Under the pieces are notes generated by a model. It had not been told where the DNA came from and ran no database searches. It saw only the letters and a program-made list of their open reading frames with translations. Made by a program: the position numbers and the translations under genes. Source: Salibacterium halotolerans (GTDB lineage Bacteria; Bacillota; Bacilli; Bacillales; Marinococcaceae). From it: a DNA stretch of 64,000 nucleotides. The first letter of the stretch is position 1. The number at the start of each line of letters is the position of its first letter. Location of the stretch: contig NZ_FOXD01000007.1 in NCBI RefSeq assembly GCF_900115625.1, forward strand, positions 62,001 to 126,000, in the 5' to 3' direction. Of this stretch, positions 42,996 to 51,349 are shown piece after piece.

Positions 42996-43142
42996 CTAGT
43001 TTTTATGAAAGGTATCAGAAAACATAGACATGAATGCATGGACCACTTCCACGGACTGAAAAGTGAGCAGGCTGAAAGCGGTCAAAGAAAACAGTCCTAC
43101 AGCAATAACTCTGACATGCTGAAGCGCGTGTAAGACTACCAT
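42996..43142 (-). CDS. Small membrane protein, unknown
   Basis: 48 aa. AGGAGGG lies 8 nt before the ATG at 43142. A single hydrophobic helix (VIAVGLFSLTAFSLLTF) is followed by a short amphipathic end. Ends in a T-rich region after the stop. Not recognised, but the strong ribosome site makes it a credible gene. Confidence 0.6.
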   Translation of the reverse strand: MVVLHALQHVRVIAVGLFSLTAFSLLTFQSVEVVHAFMSMFSDTFHKN

Positions 43143-43203
43143 CGTGTATCCCTCCTGTCTATTTTATTCTACTCTTCCTCCGTGAAAATGAAAAGCAATG
43201 AGC

Positions 43204-44985
43204 TCAGCTTTTGACTTCACCTACGGCCGCACGCTGTAATACATCCAGAAACGCACCGCCGTAAGTGTCGAGTTTCTGCCTGCCGACTCCTTTGATTTCC
43301 ATCATCTCCGATTCCTGCTGCGGCAGATAACGACAGAATTCTTTCAACGTTTTGTCCGAGAACACCATGTAAGGAGCGACGCCGTGCTGTTTGGCCAGCT
43401 GCAGCCTGAGCTGCCTCATCTCTTCAAATAGCGGATCTTCGGTACTCACCGTTTCGGCGGTCAGTGTCTCTTTGCGCATGACCCGGGCTTCCCCGCGCAG
43501 CACGTCCAGTGCCGCGTTCGTCAGCCGCAGGACCGGATAGGCCCCGTCAGACAGCGAAAGATAGGCATGCGCGGCCAGAAAATCAATAAAGGCGGCGACA
43601 TCTTTCTGGGTTCTGTTTTTCATAAGGCCGTAGGTGGTCAGCGTATGGAGCTTGAGCGTGCGGATCTTCTCATTGGACGATCCTGCCAGTACCTGGGCAG
43701 TCATCACTTTTCCGAACCGCTCCCGCATACGTTTTACACATGAAAACACCATCTGCGCTTCTTCGGTCACATCCTCAAGCGTCCGGTCATCGGTACAGTT
43801 CAGGCACCTGCCGCACGGCTCCTGTGGTTCTTCCCCGAAATAGCGGAGCATCTCATTCTGCAGGCAGTCTTCGGTGTGGCAGTAATGAATCATCTGCCTA
43901 AGCTTCCGGTATTCTTTGTCTTTGCGGTCTTCCTCCAGCTGGGACTGATCAATCAAAAATTGGTGTGTGCCTGCGTCCTGCGGTGAAAATAACAACGTAC
44001 AGTCGCCGGGCGCTCCGTCTCTGCCGGCGCGCCCCGCTTCCTGATAATATGATTCAATGTTTCTCGGCGTGCGGGCGTGAAGCACGTACCGGACGTTTGA
44101 TTTGTTGATCCCCATGCCAAACGCCGTCGTCGCCGCCATGACCGTCACGTCATCATACACAAAACGCTCCTGCGCCGCTTCGCGTTCCGCCGTTTCCATG
44201 CCGCCGTGGTATTTTTCGACGGACAGGCCTTCTTTGTGGAGCATCTCCCAGAGCTTCTCCACTTCTTTTCTCGTGTTCGCGTAAATAATGCCCGGCTGGT
44301 TCTTGCGTTTTTTGACGTAATCGACGATATAAGCCTCACGGTTCTGTCCTTTCACGACAGAAAACGTTAAATTCTCACGGGCGAACCCGGTTTTGACGAC
44401 TTGGTCTTCCGGAATGTCCAGGGCATGCGAAATATCTTCGGCGACCTGCGGCGTTGCGGTCGCAGTAAGGGCAAGCACCGCTGCACTGCTGCCTGTAAAG
44501 GAAAGAAACCTTGGGATTTCCAGATAAGCCGGCCGGAAATCATGCCCCCACTGCGACAGGCAGTGAGCTTCATCCACGGCGGTCAGGGAAACCGGGATGG
44601 ACTGGAGCTGATAGAGAAATTCCTGATTCGACAGTCGCTCAGGTGCGACATACAACAGCCGGCATTCTCCTCGGCGCAGCGCCTCCATCCGCTCCCTCAT
44701 CTCCCCATGAGACACGGAGCTGTTAATGAATGTCGCAGGAATACCGGCTTCCCGCGCTTCATCCACCTGGTCTTTCATTAAGGAAATCAAGGGAGAAATG
44801 ACGATAGTAATCCCCGGAAGCAGCAACGACGGAATTTGGTAACAAACCGATTTGCCCCCGCCCGTCGGCATAATGCCAAGCACGGACTGCCGCTGCATAA
44901 CGTGATGCAGAATATTCTCCTGTCCATTCAAAAACGTTTCATAACCGAAATGGTGCTGCAGTTTCTCTTTCGCTTCGTCCAGCAT
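43204..44985 (-). CDS. recQ: RecQ-family ATP-dependent DNA helicase
   Basis: 593 aa from the ATG at 44985; the earlier ATG overlaps the AGGAGG ribosome site. The SF2 helicase core has MPTGGGKSVCYQIP (I), DEAHCLSQWGHDFRP (II) and ESYYQEAGRAGRDG (VI). The RQC zinc-binding region has CHTEDCLQ and CGRCLNCTD. An HRDC domain (about 515-590) closes the protein. It unwinds 3'-5' in recombination and repair. Length and domains match bacterial RecQ. Monocistronic. Confidence 0.95.
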   Translation of the reverse strand: MLDEAKEKLQHHFGYETFLNGQENILHHVMQRQSVLGIMPTGGGKSVCYQIPSLLLPGITIVISPLISLMKDQVDEAREAGIPATFINSSVSHGEMRERMEALRRGECRLLYVAPERLSNQEFLYQLQSIPVSLTAVDEAHCLSQWGHDFRPAYLEIPRFLSFTGSSAAVLALTATATPQVAEDISHALDIPEDQVVKTGFARENLTFSVVKGQNREAYIVDYVKKRKNQPGIIYANTRKEVEKLWEMLHKEGLSVEKYHGGMETAEREAAQERFVYDDVTVMAATTAFGMGINKSNVRYVLHARTPRNIESYYQEAGRAGRDGAPGDCTLLFSPQDAGTHQFLIDQSQLEEDRKDKEYRKLRQMIHYCHTEDCLQNEMLRYFGEEPQEPCGRCLNCTDDRTLEDVTEEAQMVFSCVKRMRERFGKVMTAQVLAGSSNEKIRTLKLHTLTTYGLMKNRTQKDVAAFIDFLAAHAYLSLSDGAYPVLRLTNAALDVLRGEARVMRKETLTAETVSTEDPLFEEMRQLRLQLAKQHGVAPYMVFSDKTLKEFCRYLPQQESEMMEIKGVGRQKLDTYGGAFLDVLQRAAVGEVKS

Positions 44986-45116
44986 AACCGTCCTCCTGTT
45001 CTTCATCTATTATACTGCGCTTTCGCTTTATTGAAAAAGGGATTTTTCAATGATTAGCAGAACGGACGGAAGGGAATGGAAAAAACCAAAATGCTTTTTA
45101 CCCAAAGGAGGAGAAC

Positions 45117-46214
45117 ATGAAAAAAATGATAGCAGCAGGGGGGCTTGTCGTACTGCTTGGCGCGTGCAGTCCCGAAGACAACGGAGGAGAACAGAGCGGC
45201 GGAGACGAACCGGCAGATGGAAGTAACACGATGGATGACACGCCGCCTCCCCTGTCAGCCGAAACGATCGCCAGCGGTCTGAATGTTCCGTGGGAAGTGC
45301 AGATGCATCAGGGTTCCTTTTACATCACCGAGCGGGGCGGAACTATAGTCCACGTGAATGAAAACGGGGAGAAACAACGGCTGGAGCTTGAGCTGAACGA
45401 ACCGGTCGCTGCTTCCGGTGAAGGCGGACTGCTCGGTTTCCAGCTGGCGCCTGATTTCGCGCAGTCCCGTAAGGCATGGGTGTATCACACATATGAAATG
45501 GATCAATCATTGTCGAACCGAATCGTGTCGGTGACGCTCGAAAATGGAACATGGCAGGAACAGAACGTGCTGTTGGACGGTATCCCCGGAGGCTCCATCC
45601 ATAACGGCGGCCGCCTGAAACTCGGACCGGATGATATGCTGTATGCGACCGCCGGAGACGCGGGAAACGAAAACGCCGCCCAGAACAGGGAATCCAATGC
45701 CGGCAGCATTCTCCGTATGACACAGGACGGAGACGTACCGGAAGATAACCCGTTTGAAGGCTCGTATATTTATTCGTACGGCCACCGGAATCCGCAGGGC
45801 ATCTCCTGGAATGAAAACGGAGACCTGTACAGTTCCGAACACGGCTCGAACGCTCGTGATGAAATCAACCGGATCGAAGCGGGCGCGAACTACGGCTGGC
45901 CGGAGATCACCGGGGACGAGAGCGCAGACGACATGCGGACACCGCTCTTCCACTCCGGATCGAACACGTGGGCCCCGTCCGGCACAACGTTTGGTAGCGC
46001 CGGTGCCTTTTACGTCACCGGCCTGCGCGGCACCCAGCTGATGCGCTTTGATGTGGATAATGAATCAATGGAAGTCGTGTTCAGCGGCGAAGGCCGGCTC
46101 CGCGATGTGCTCCATCACGACGGCTCGCTGTATGTGATAACCAATAACACCGACGGCCGCGGCAGCCCGGATGAACAGGATGATCTGCTGCTCAAACTCG
46201 ACAGCAGCTCGTGA
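45117..46214 (+). CDS. PQQ-type sugar/sorbosone dehydrogenase-like lipoprotein
   Basis: 365 aa. The lipobox LLGAC puts the lipidated Cys at about residue 17; a Gly/Glu/Asp-rich linker follows. A six-bladed beta-propeller of the GSDH/YliI family has GLNVPWEVQM, GEGGLLGFQLAPDF, SIHNGGRLKLGPDDMLYATAGDAG (core HNGGRLKLGPDD), YGHRNPQGI, EHGSNARDEIN and YGWPE. The family oxidises aldose sugars with PQQ, but many Gram-positive members have no known PQQ supply. Extracellular. AAAGGAGGAG precedes the ATG. Confidence 0.88.
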   Translation: MKKMIAAGGLVVLLGACSPEDNGGEQSGGDEPADGSNTMDDTPPPLSAETIASGLNVPWEVQMHQGSFYITERGGTIVHVNENGEKQRLELELNEPVAASGEGGLLGFQLAPDFAQSRKAWVYHTYEMDQSLSNRIVSVTLENGTWQEQNVLLDGIPGGSIHNGGRLKLGPDDMLYATAGDAGNENAAQNRESNAGSILRMTQDGDVPEDNPFEGSYIYSYGHRNPQGISWNENGDLYSSEHGSNARDEINRIEAGANYGWPEITGDESADDMRTPLFHSGSNTWAPSGTTFGSAGAFYVTGLRGTQLMRFDVDNESMEVVFSGEGRLRDVLHHDGSLYVITNNTDGRGSPDEQDDLLLKLDSSS

Positions 46215-46294
46215 TTGTGCAGTCGGTTGACTCATAACGATGTTTCATACGGATGGTGGAGCGTGCTGTTCTGCCATCCGGATTTTTTTATGAC

Positions 46295-46460
46295 TTACCA
46301 GCCAAATTGCATCATTCACATGCCGAACGCCCGTCCATACATGCCAAGGGAAAGGTAATACCGTCCGAGTCATTTAGTACAATCCAACCTGAGCTGGATA
46401 CATGCCAAGTACGTCCATTTACATGCCAAATCAACTGGAATACATGCGAAGTCCAAATAA
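46295..46460. repeat. Eight-unit 21-bp-period repeat array (copy 2)
   Basis: Units start at 46295, 46316, 46337, 46358, 46377, 46398, 46419 and 46440, giving spacing 21, 21, 21, 19, 21, 21, 21, identical to the array at 4434-4600. Core (T/A)TACATGCCAAAT with position-specific variants shared by both arrays. It lies between two convergent genes and contains no gene. Confidence 0.9.
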
Positions 46461-46471
46461 CAGCGGTGCAG

Positions 46472-46507
46472 CTAAAAAAGGCGCCGGAGCATACACCCTG
46501 ACGCCTT
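46472..46507 (-). terminator. Terminator of the cotJ operon
   Basis: On the minus strand AAGGCG and CGCCTT pair around an inner CAGG/CCGG stem, followed by TTTTTTA. Confidence 0.75.
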
Positions 46508-46516
46508 CTTTCTTAA

Positions 46517-47086
46517 TTAAAATATTTTCTGCCGGTCCCGCTCTTCTTTCAGCATCTCCACTGCTTCGCGAAAGCGCTGGGAATGAACGATTTCCCGTTC
46601 GCGCAGGAACTTCAAGCCGTCGTTCAGATCAGGGTCATCACTCATATCAATAATCCATTGATATGTAGCCCGTGCCTTTTCTTCGGCCGCGATATCTTCA
46701 TACAAGTCCGCAATCGGATCCCCTTTGGCCTGAATGTAGGTCGCTGTCCACGGCGCGCCGGCAGCATTGTGATAAAACAGCGCGTTATCATGGTTGGCGT
46801 AATGAGCACCAAGCCCCGCCTTCTCCATTTCTTCGGCGGTGGCGTCTTTGGTGAGTTTGTAGACCATCGTCGCGATCATCTCGAGGTGCGCAAATTCTTC
46901 GGTACCAATGTCGGTCAACAGCCCGATCACCCGGTCCGGAATCGAATACCTCTGATTCAGATACCGGAGGGCCGCGGACAGCTCTCCGTCCGCTCCCCCG
47001 TACTGTTCGATCAAATACTTCGCGAGCATCGGATTGCAGGTTCCTACTTTCACCGGGTACTGCAGTTTTTTTTCATAAATCCACAT
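46517..47086 (-). CDS. cotJC: Spore coat protein CotJC (manganese-catalase family)
   Basis: 189 aa. MWIYEKKLQYPVKV and AKYLIEQYGGADGELSAALRYLNQRY are diagnostic of CotJC. Ferritin-like helices carry glutamates and histidines in DIGTEEFAHLEMIATMV and AAEEKARATYQWII, the di-manganese catalase ligand pattern. Expressed in the mother cell in B. subtilis and placed in the inner coat. Third gene of a cotJABC operon, 15 nt after cotJB. Confidence 0.95.
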   Translation of the reverse strand: MWIYEKKLQYPVKVGTCNPMLAKYLIEQYGGADGELSAALRYLNQRYSIPDRVIGLLTDIGTEEFAHLEMIATMVYKLTKDATAEEMEKAGLGAHYANHDNALFYHNAAGAPWTATYIQAKGDPIADLYEDIAAEEKARATYQWIIDMSDDPDLNDGLKFLREREIVHSQRFREAVEMLKEERDRQKIF

Positions 47087-47101
47087 ACACAGCCTCCTCC
47101 C

Positions 47102-47371
47102 TTAAATCTGCCATGGCCAAGGTGCCTGATTCCAGTTCCATGGATAGCCGCTGTAACTGTGGCCGAACTGCTGCAGCGGACCCATATACTGTTCCACTTT
47201 CGGAACGAGTATCCTTCGGTGGTAGGAGGCTTCATTAAACTGCTGGATCGCGGCATAATCTTCCGGATGGGTATCCAGATACAGCGTAAGTTCCACAAGG
47301 ACAAAATCCACCACCTGCAGTTCTTCCATCAGCTGATAAAACTCTTTCGGGAACTGCACCTGACTGCTCAT
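47102..47371 (-). CDS. cotJB: Spore coat protein CotJB
   Basis: 89 aa from the ATG at 47371, which overlaps the cotJA stop (ATGA). FYQLMEELQVVDFVLVELTLYLDTHPED is typical of CotJB (core ELTLYLDTHP), followed by a Trp/Pro/Gln-rich C-terminus. Required with CotJA for coat assembly. Order and coupling as in B. subtilis. Confidence 0.9.
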   Translation of the reverse strand: MSSQVQFPKEFYQLMEELQVVDFVLVELTLYLDTHPEDYAAIQQFNEASYHRRILVPKVEQYMGPLQQFGHSYSGYPWNWNQAPWPWQI

Positions 47372-47601
47372 GCCTCTTCCCTCCCCCAGTATCTGCCGTT
47401 GTACGGAGAAAACAACGCCGGCCACAGGGTACCGGCGTAAAGCGCCTGCTGCGGCTGGTATTGCGGCAGATTGTACGGCTGATAACCCAAGTACAGCTGC
47501 GGCGGGGTTACATAGGATTTCACGCGGATCGGCGGACAGGGATCAAATGGACTGACATAAGGCCGGTAGTATTTCTGCTGGGTAAATTCATTCATGTGCA
47601 T
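47368..47601 (-). CDS. cotJA: Spore coat protein CotJA
   Basis: 77 aa, rich in Tyr, Pro and Gln (KYYRPYVSPFDPCPPIRVKSY, core PYVSPFDPCPP). The Pro/Tyr-rich short protein preceding cotJB and cotJC identifies CotJA. Two ATGs (47601 and 47595) fit a GGGGCAGG site. First gene of the operon; SigE control is known in B. subtilis, but I did not identify a SigE promoter here. Confidence 0.88.
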   Translation of the reverse strand: MHMNEFTQQKYYRPYVSPFDPCPPIRVKSYVTPPQLYLGYQPYNLPQYQPQQALYAGTLWPALFSPYNGRYWGREEA

Positions 47602-47643
47602 ACCTGCCCCTTTTTTAACGGATTACTGTCACCTTATGCCGAT

Positions 47644-48309
47644 TCAGCCCCTGTTAGAACGATTTTTCCATACTTCTTTTCCTTTTTTCAGCCACTTTTT
47701 CGCAAGACTTGTCTGATAAAAGAGATCAAATGCTGTGCTGATGACAAGGCCATACAGCACAACTCCGAGAATGCTGAGCAGAACAAGCAGAAACCTGCCC
47801 GCGCCGGTCACCGGGTCAAAATCCGACCGTCCGAAAAAAATGAGCGACATCAGGCTGCTTGAGAAGGCATCCCAGTAACTGGTCAGCTCCGGCTCGAGAT
47901 GATAGAGAGGTATAATGGTAATAAACAAAAAGCCGAACGCCAAGGAAGCGACAAGCGCCAGGTTCTGCTTTTTCAGAAAGCGGATCAGCGGCATCGTGTA
48001 ATATTTTGTGATCGTCTTCAGGCGTAGAAGGTGGAGGATCCTTGCGAAACGCGCGAACTGGAAGATAGCATCAAGCGGAATGACGGCGATAACAAGAAAG
48101 GGATTGGACTTGATAAACTGCCATTTGCTGTCGGCACGCCAAAGCCGGTAGACAAAATCCGCGAAAAACACGCCCCACGTTCCCCATATCAAATAATTGT
48201 CCGCTGCAGTGTCATACCAGAGCGTTCCAATCGATAACGCCGCCAGGAGCACCATGATAACTTCGTACGTGATATCCAGGGTGGAGCGGTCTGTGTTTGC
48301 TGCACTCAT
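47644..48309 (-). CDS. Voltage-gated-channel-like membrane protein with degenerate filter
   Basis: 221 aa with about six helices in ion-channel order. An Arg-rich S4-like segment (FARFARILHLLRLKTITKYY) is present, followed by S5, a pore loop and S6. Where K+ channels have TVGYGD, the sequence reads LIFFGRSDFDPVTGAGR, so the selectivity filter is not conserved while the following PVT-GR context is. It may be a modified channel or a voltage-sensor protein that no longer conducts K+. Not in an obvious operon. Confidence 0.75.
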   Translation of the reverse strand: MSAANTDRSTLDITYEVIMVLLAALSIGTLWYDTAADNYLIWGTWGVFFADFVYRLWRADSKWQFIKSNPFLVIAVIPLDAIFQFARFARILHLLRLKTITKYYTMPLIRFLKKQNLALVASLAFGFLFITIIPLYHLEPELTSYWDAFSSSLMSLIFFGRSDFDPVTGAGRFLLVLLSILGVVLYGLVISTAFDLFYQTSLAKKWLKKGKEVWKNRSNRG

Positions 48310-48356
48310 GCTCAGCCACTACTTTCTTTTCTATGTATAATGCAGGATGTTATATC

Positions 48357-48393
48357 TTTAAAAACCGGAGCGGTTCTGCTCCGGTTTTCTTTA
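48357..48393. terminator. Terminator of the M20 peptidase gene
   Basis: AAAACCGGAGC and GCTCCGGTTTT perfect stem with a six-base loop. Confidence 0.9.
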
Positions 48394-48401
48394 CCCTTGA
48401 T

Positions 48402-49772
48402 TTATCCCAGATAAGCTTCGAGTTCCTTGAGAAGCCGCGTATAAACTTTCTGTCCTTTTTCAAACTGAGAGATCCGGTAGAATTCGTTTGGTGCGTGCAT
48501 GCCTTCGTCAAAGACAGAATAGCCAAGCTGGATCGTATGCACGTCAAGCAGCTGCTGCAGGAGTCCGGTAATCGGAATCGATCCGCCGATGCGGAGCTGG
48601 GCGGGTGTTTTCTCCTCCACGTGCTGCACCGCTTCTTCCACGGCTTTCAGGCCGGGGTGGGTTTCCGGAAGCATGTAAGGGTACGCTTTTCCTTCGAGCG
48701 GAATGACAAACGCCTCCACTTCCTCCGGCGTATGGCGCTCCACGTGCTGCCGGATGAGATCAATGATCTGCTCCGGATTCTGATCCGGCACGAGGCGGCA
48801 CGTGACTTTGGCGTGAGATTCTGCCGGGATCACCGTTTTCACGCCGATGCCTTGATAGCCGCCCCACAATCCGTTGATATCAAGGGTCGGACGGATCAGC
48901 GTCTGTTCTCCCGGCGTGTAACCCGGCTCGCCGTACACCCGGTCCACGCCGGCATTCTGCTGAAACGTATCATTGGAGCTGAAGGTGGCGTTGATTGTTT
49001 CTTTTTCTTCATCTCTTCGTTCCACCACGTCGTCATAGAATCCTTCCACCGCCACCGTACCGTCTTCGTGCTTCAACGAATCGAGAATACGCGCGAGAGC
49101 CTGCGCGCTGTTTGGCACCGCACCGCCGTACAGGCCGGAATGAAGATCCCCACGTGCGCTCCGCACATCAATCTGCACCCCGGCGAGGCCGCGCAAGCTG
49201 ACCATTGATGCAGGCTTCTCTTCTTCTATCCGCCCGGAATCGGCGCTGATTGCGGTATCGGCGCGCAGCATGTCTTTATTTTCTTCCATAAATCCGGCAA
49301 GCGATGGGCTGCCGATTTCTTCTTCGCCTTCAAACAGGAATTTCACGTTCACCGGCAGTGTTTTGGCGTCTTTCAGCCATGTTTCACACGCAATCACCGG
49401 CAGCAGGACGTTGGCTTTCATGTCTGTTGCGCCTCTGGCATAAATCCGTTCGTTTTCGATGACTGGTTCAAACGGCTGGCTGTTCCATAAATCCAGCGGT
49501 TCCGCCGGCTGCACGTCATAATGCCCGTAAAAAAGAACCGTCGGCGCACCTTCGGCATGAAGCCAGTCCCCGTACACAATCGGATGACCGTTTGTCTCCA
49601 TCACCTTCACGTTTTCGATACCCGCGTACTGCAGGCGCGACGCCGTCCACTCCGCCGCCTGCTGCACACTTTCCTTGTATTCAGGCAGGGTCGAAATACT
49701 TGGTATCCGGAGAAACTCCGTTAATTCATCGATAAACCGTTTCTGATTGTCCGTTATATAGGAAAAATCCAT
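48402..49772 (-). CDS. M20-family dipeptidase
   Basis: 456 aa zinc peptidase. Metal-binding and catalytic segments are LFYGHYDVQPAEP, YARGATDMKAN (bridging Asp), LFEGEEEIGSPS (Glu pair) and ISADSGRI. The dimerisation domain includes DLHSGLYGGAVPN. HAPNEFYRISQFEKG provides the C-terminal His. Length and motifs match the dipeptidase/CNDP-like clade. Cytoplasmic peptide hydrolysis. Single gene. Confidence 0.93.
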   Translation of the reverse strand: MDFSYITDNQKRFIDELTEFLRIPSISTLPEYKESVQQAAEWTASRLQYAGIENVKVMETNGHPIVYGDWLHAEGAPTVLFYGHYDVQPAEPLDLWNSQPFEPVIENERIYARGATDMKANVLLPVIACETWLKDAKTLPVNVKFLFEGEEEIGSPSLAGFMEENKDMLRADTAISADSGRIEEEKPASMVSLRGLAGVQIDVRSARGDLHSGLYGGAVPNSAQALARILDSLKHEDGTVAVEGFYDDVVERRDEEKETINATFSSNDTFQQNAGVDRVYGEPGYTPGEQTLIRPTLDINGLWGGYQGIGVKTVIPAESHAKVTCRLVPDQNPEQIIDLIRQHVERHTPEEVEAFVIPLEGKAYPYMLPETHPGLKAVEEAVQHVEEKTPAQLRIGGSIPITGLLQQLLDVHTIQLGYSVFDEGMHAPNEFYRISQFEKGQKVYTRLLKELEAYLG

Positions 49773-49844
49773 GTCACTGCCTCCCTGTGATTTGCTTCTT
49801 TTATTGTATCATGTCATTTCTAAAAAAAATATTTAAAAACCCCC

Positions 49845-49873
49845 TTGCAAAACTCGAGGGGTTCTTATATAAT
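49845..49873 (+). promoter_or_regulatory. Promoter of tRNA-Leu
   Basis: TTGCAA and TATAAT are exactly 17 bp apart, 12 bp before the tRNA 5' end. Confidence 0.8.
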
Positions 49874-49885
49874 AGAATTTGTCTT

Positions 49886-49973
49886 GCGGTTGTGGCGGAA
49901 CTGGCAGACGCGCACGGTTCAGGTCCGTGTGGGCATAGCGCCCTTGGAGGTTCAAGTCCTCTCAGCCGCACCA
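49886..49973 (+). tRNA. tRNA-Leu (CAG anticodon)
   Basis: 88 nt including encoded CCA. Acceptor GCGGTTG pairs with CAGCCGC (one G-U). Anticodon stem CACGG/CCGTG closes the loop TTCAGGT, giving anticodon CAG. A long variable arm (as in type II tRNAs) and the TTCAAGT T-loop are present. Confidence 0.95.
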
Positions 49974-50003
49974 ATTTTAACATGAAATGCAGGACCCATA
50001 ACA

Positions 50004-50040
50004 CAAAACAGTGTTGGCGTAAAAGTCAGCACTGTTTTTT
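50004..50040 (+). terminator. Terminator after tRNA-Leu
   Basis: AAACAGTG and CACTGTTT stem with a run of T, ending the tRNA transcript. Confidence 0.8.
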
Positions 50041-50098
50041 ATATTATAAATATGGACCCATAGTGAAAGTTTTCCACGTTTTATACCATTTTTCAACA

Positions 50099-50222
50099 TT
50101 AACACAGTAACTGCATGATTTTATCTTTTAACGGCGGAAGCTCTTTATCAATAACATTACACACGAAGTCATTATCTACGCCGAAATACTCATGAATTAA
50201 TACGTTAATGTTGGAATACCTC
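50099..50222 (-). pseudogene. hepT (HEPN toxin) C-terminal remnant
   Basis: A 40-codon open stretch without a start encodes INVLIHEYFGVDNDFVCNV and LPPLKDKIMQLL. This is the C-terminus of HepT-like HEPN RNase toxins (family: RNxxxHEYFGVD). The upstream half is missing; the expected Arg of the RNxxxH motif is Ile. Its usual partner, a MntA nucleotidyltransferase, survives as a fragment at 58695-58868 on the same strand. Confidence 0.7.
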
Positions 50223-50353
50223 TATTCTCTTCCTGTCTATTCGAGAAGAACCGAAACGAAAAAAAGGTTTTATTTCTCAATAAAAATGTTTTATGTTAGC
50301 AATTTGCAAGACTAGTGGTTAATAACGAGCTGATTTTCTCTGAAAACTAAAAA

Positions 50354-50425
50354 ATAGCGGAATGGAGGTCCGGGAACTCCTTTAAAAACAGGCATATTTC
50401 AGGAAATAGCGGATCACATGTCCGC
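50354..50425. repeat. Pair of AAATAGCGGA boxes 52 bp apart
   Basis: AATAGCGGA-type boxes with a nearby GTCCG start at 50354 and 50406, 52 bp apart; the second forms AGCGGA-TCACATG-TCCGCT. The 50223-50503 stretch otherwise shows no gene. Confidence 0.5.
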
Positions 50426-50503
50426 TTTGTCAATTGTTGTGATCCCGCATATATAATAGAAAAAACCTGCTGTGTTTATTACAGCAGGCCGTTCCGCTTT
50501 CAT

Positions 50504-51349
50504 CTATACACCGGAGTACGCCATGAATCCACCATCAACAGGTACGGTCACTCCAGTCACAAATCCTGACATGCTATGATCGGTCAGCCACAGCAGTGTG
50601 CCGGTTAAATCATCCGGATTTCCGAAACGTTCCATCGGCGTCTGCCCGATAATTTTGCGGGAACGTTCGGTGTATCCTCCATTTTCATCAAGCAGTAAAC
50701 TGCGGTTTTGAGAGGTTAGGAAAAAACCCGGGGCAATCGCGTTACAGCGGATATTTTCTTTTGCCATATGCACAGCCAGCCACTGCGTAAAGTTATCAAT
50801 ACCCGCTTTTGCCGAGCTGTACGACAATACTTTCGTCATCGGGCTGGGTGCGCTCATGGATGAGATATTTATTACTACAGGGCTTTCCCGTTTCAGCATT
50901 CCTTTCATAAATACCTGTGTCGCCAGCACCGTGCCAATGTAATTCAAATCAAAGACATGTTTCAGCCCTTCTTCGGTCAAGTCGAAAAACGTTTTGACCT
51001 GATCGTTCTGCAGATGTTCTTTTTTAAAGTATTCTTCCGAGGTCGCTGCATCGGGATGGTTGCCGCCGGCGCCGTTGATTAAAATATCATAACCTTCATA
51101 GTATTTTCTTATTTCCCTGTCTGCCTCCTCAATACTTTCAAGCTGCAGTACGTCACATGCCACGCCAATCGATTCGCCGCCATCCCGGACGATGTCATCG
51201 GCTACGGCATCTGCCTTTTCTTTTTTCCTGCTCAGCACCGCGACTTTTACACCCTGTCTGCCCAATTCACGGGCCATTTCTCCGCATAGCACTCCGCCGC
51301 CTCCTGTAACGACCGCGACTTTTCCTTGTAAATTTGTGTGATTGTTCAT
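50504..51349 (-). CDS. SDR-family D-mannonate oxidoreductase (UxuB-like)
   Basis: 281 aa short-chain dehydrogenase. Coenzyme motif VTGGGGVLCGEMA, catalytic INISSMSAPSP ... YSSAKAG (Ser, Tyr, Lys), and VDGGFMAYSGV at the C-terminus. In Firmicutes this SDR type (YjmF-like) sits beside uxuA and reduces fructuronate to mannonate. It overlaps uxuA by 4 nt (ATGA), so the two are translationally coupled. Confidence 0.88.
   Translation of the reverse strand: MNNHTNLQGKVAVVTGGGGVLCGEMARELGRQGVKVAVLSRKKEKADAVADDIVRDGGESIGVACDVLQLESIEEADREIRKYYEGYDILINGAGGNHPDAATSEEYFKKEHLQNDQVKTFFDLTEEGLKHVFDLNYIGTVLATQVFMKGMLKRESPVVINISSMSAPSPMTKVLSYSSAKAGIDNFTQWLAVHMAKENIRCNAIAPGFFLTSQNRSLLLDENGGYTERSRKIIGQTPMERFGNPDDLTGTLLWLTDHSMSGFVTGVTVPVDGGFMAYSGV

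Noticed and set aside
49886-50040. Integration site with att repeat at tRNA-Leu
   Set aside because: I looked for a copy of the tRNA 3' end near the right edge of the uronate cassette and found none, and no integrase gene is present.
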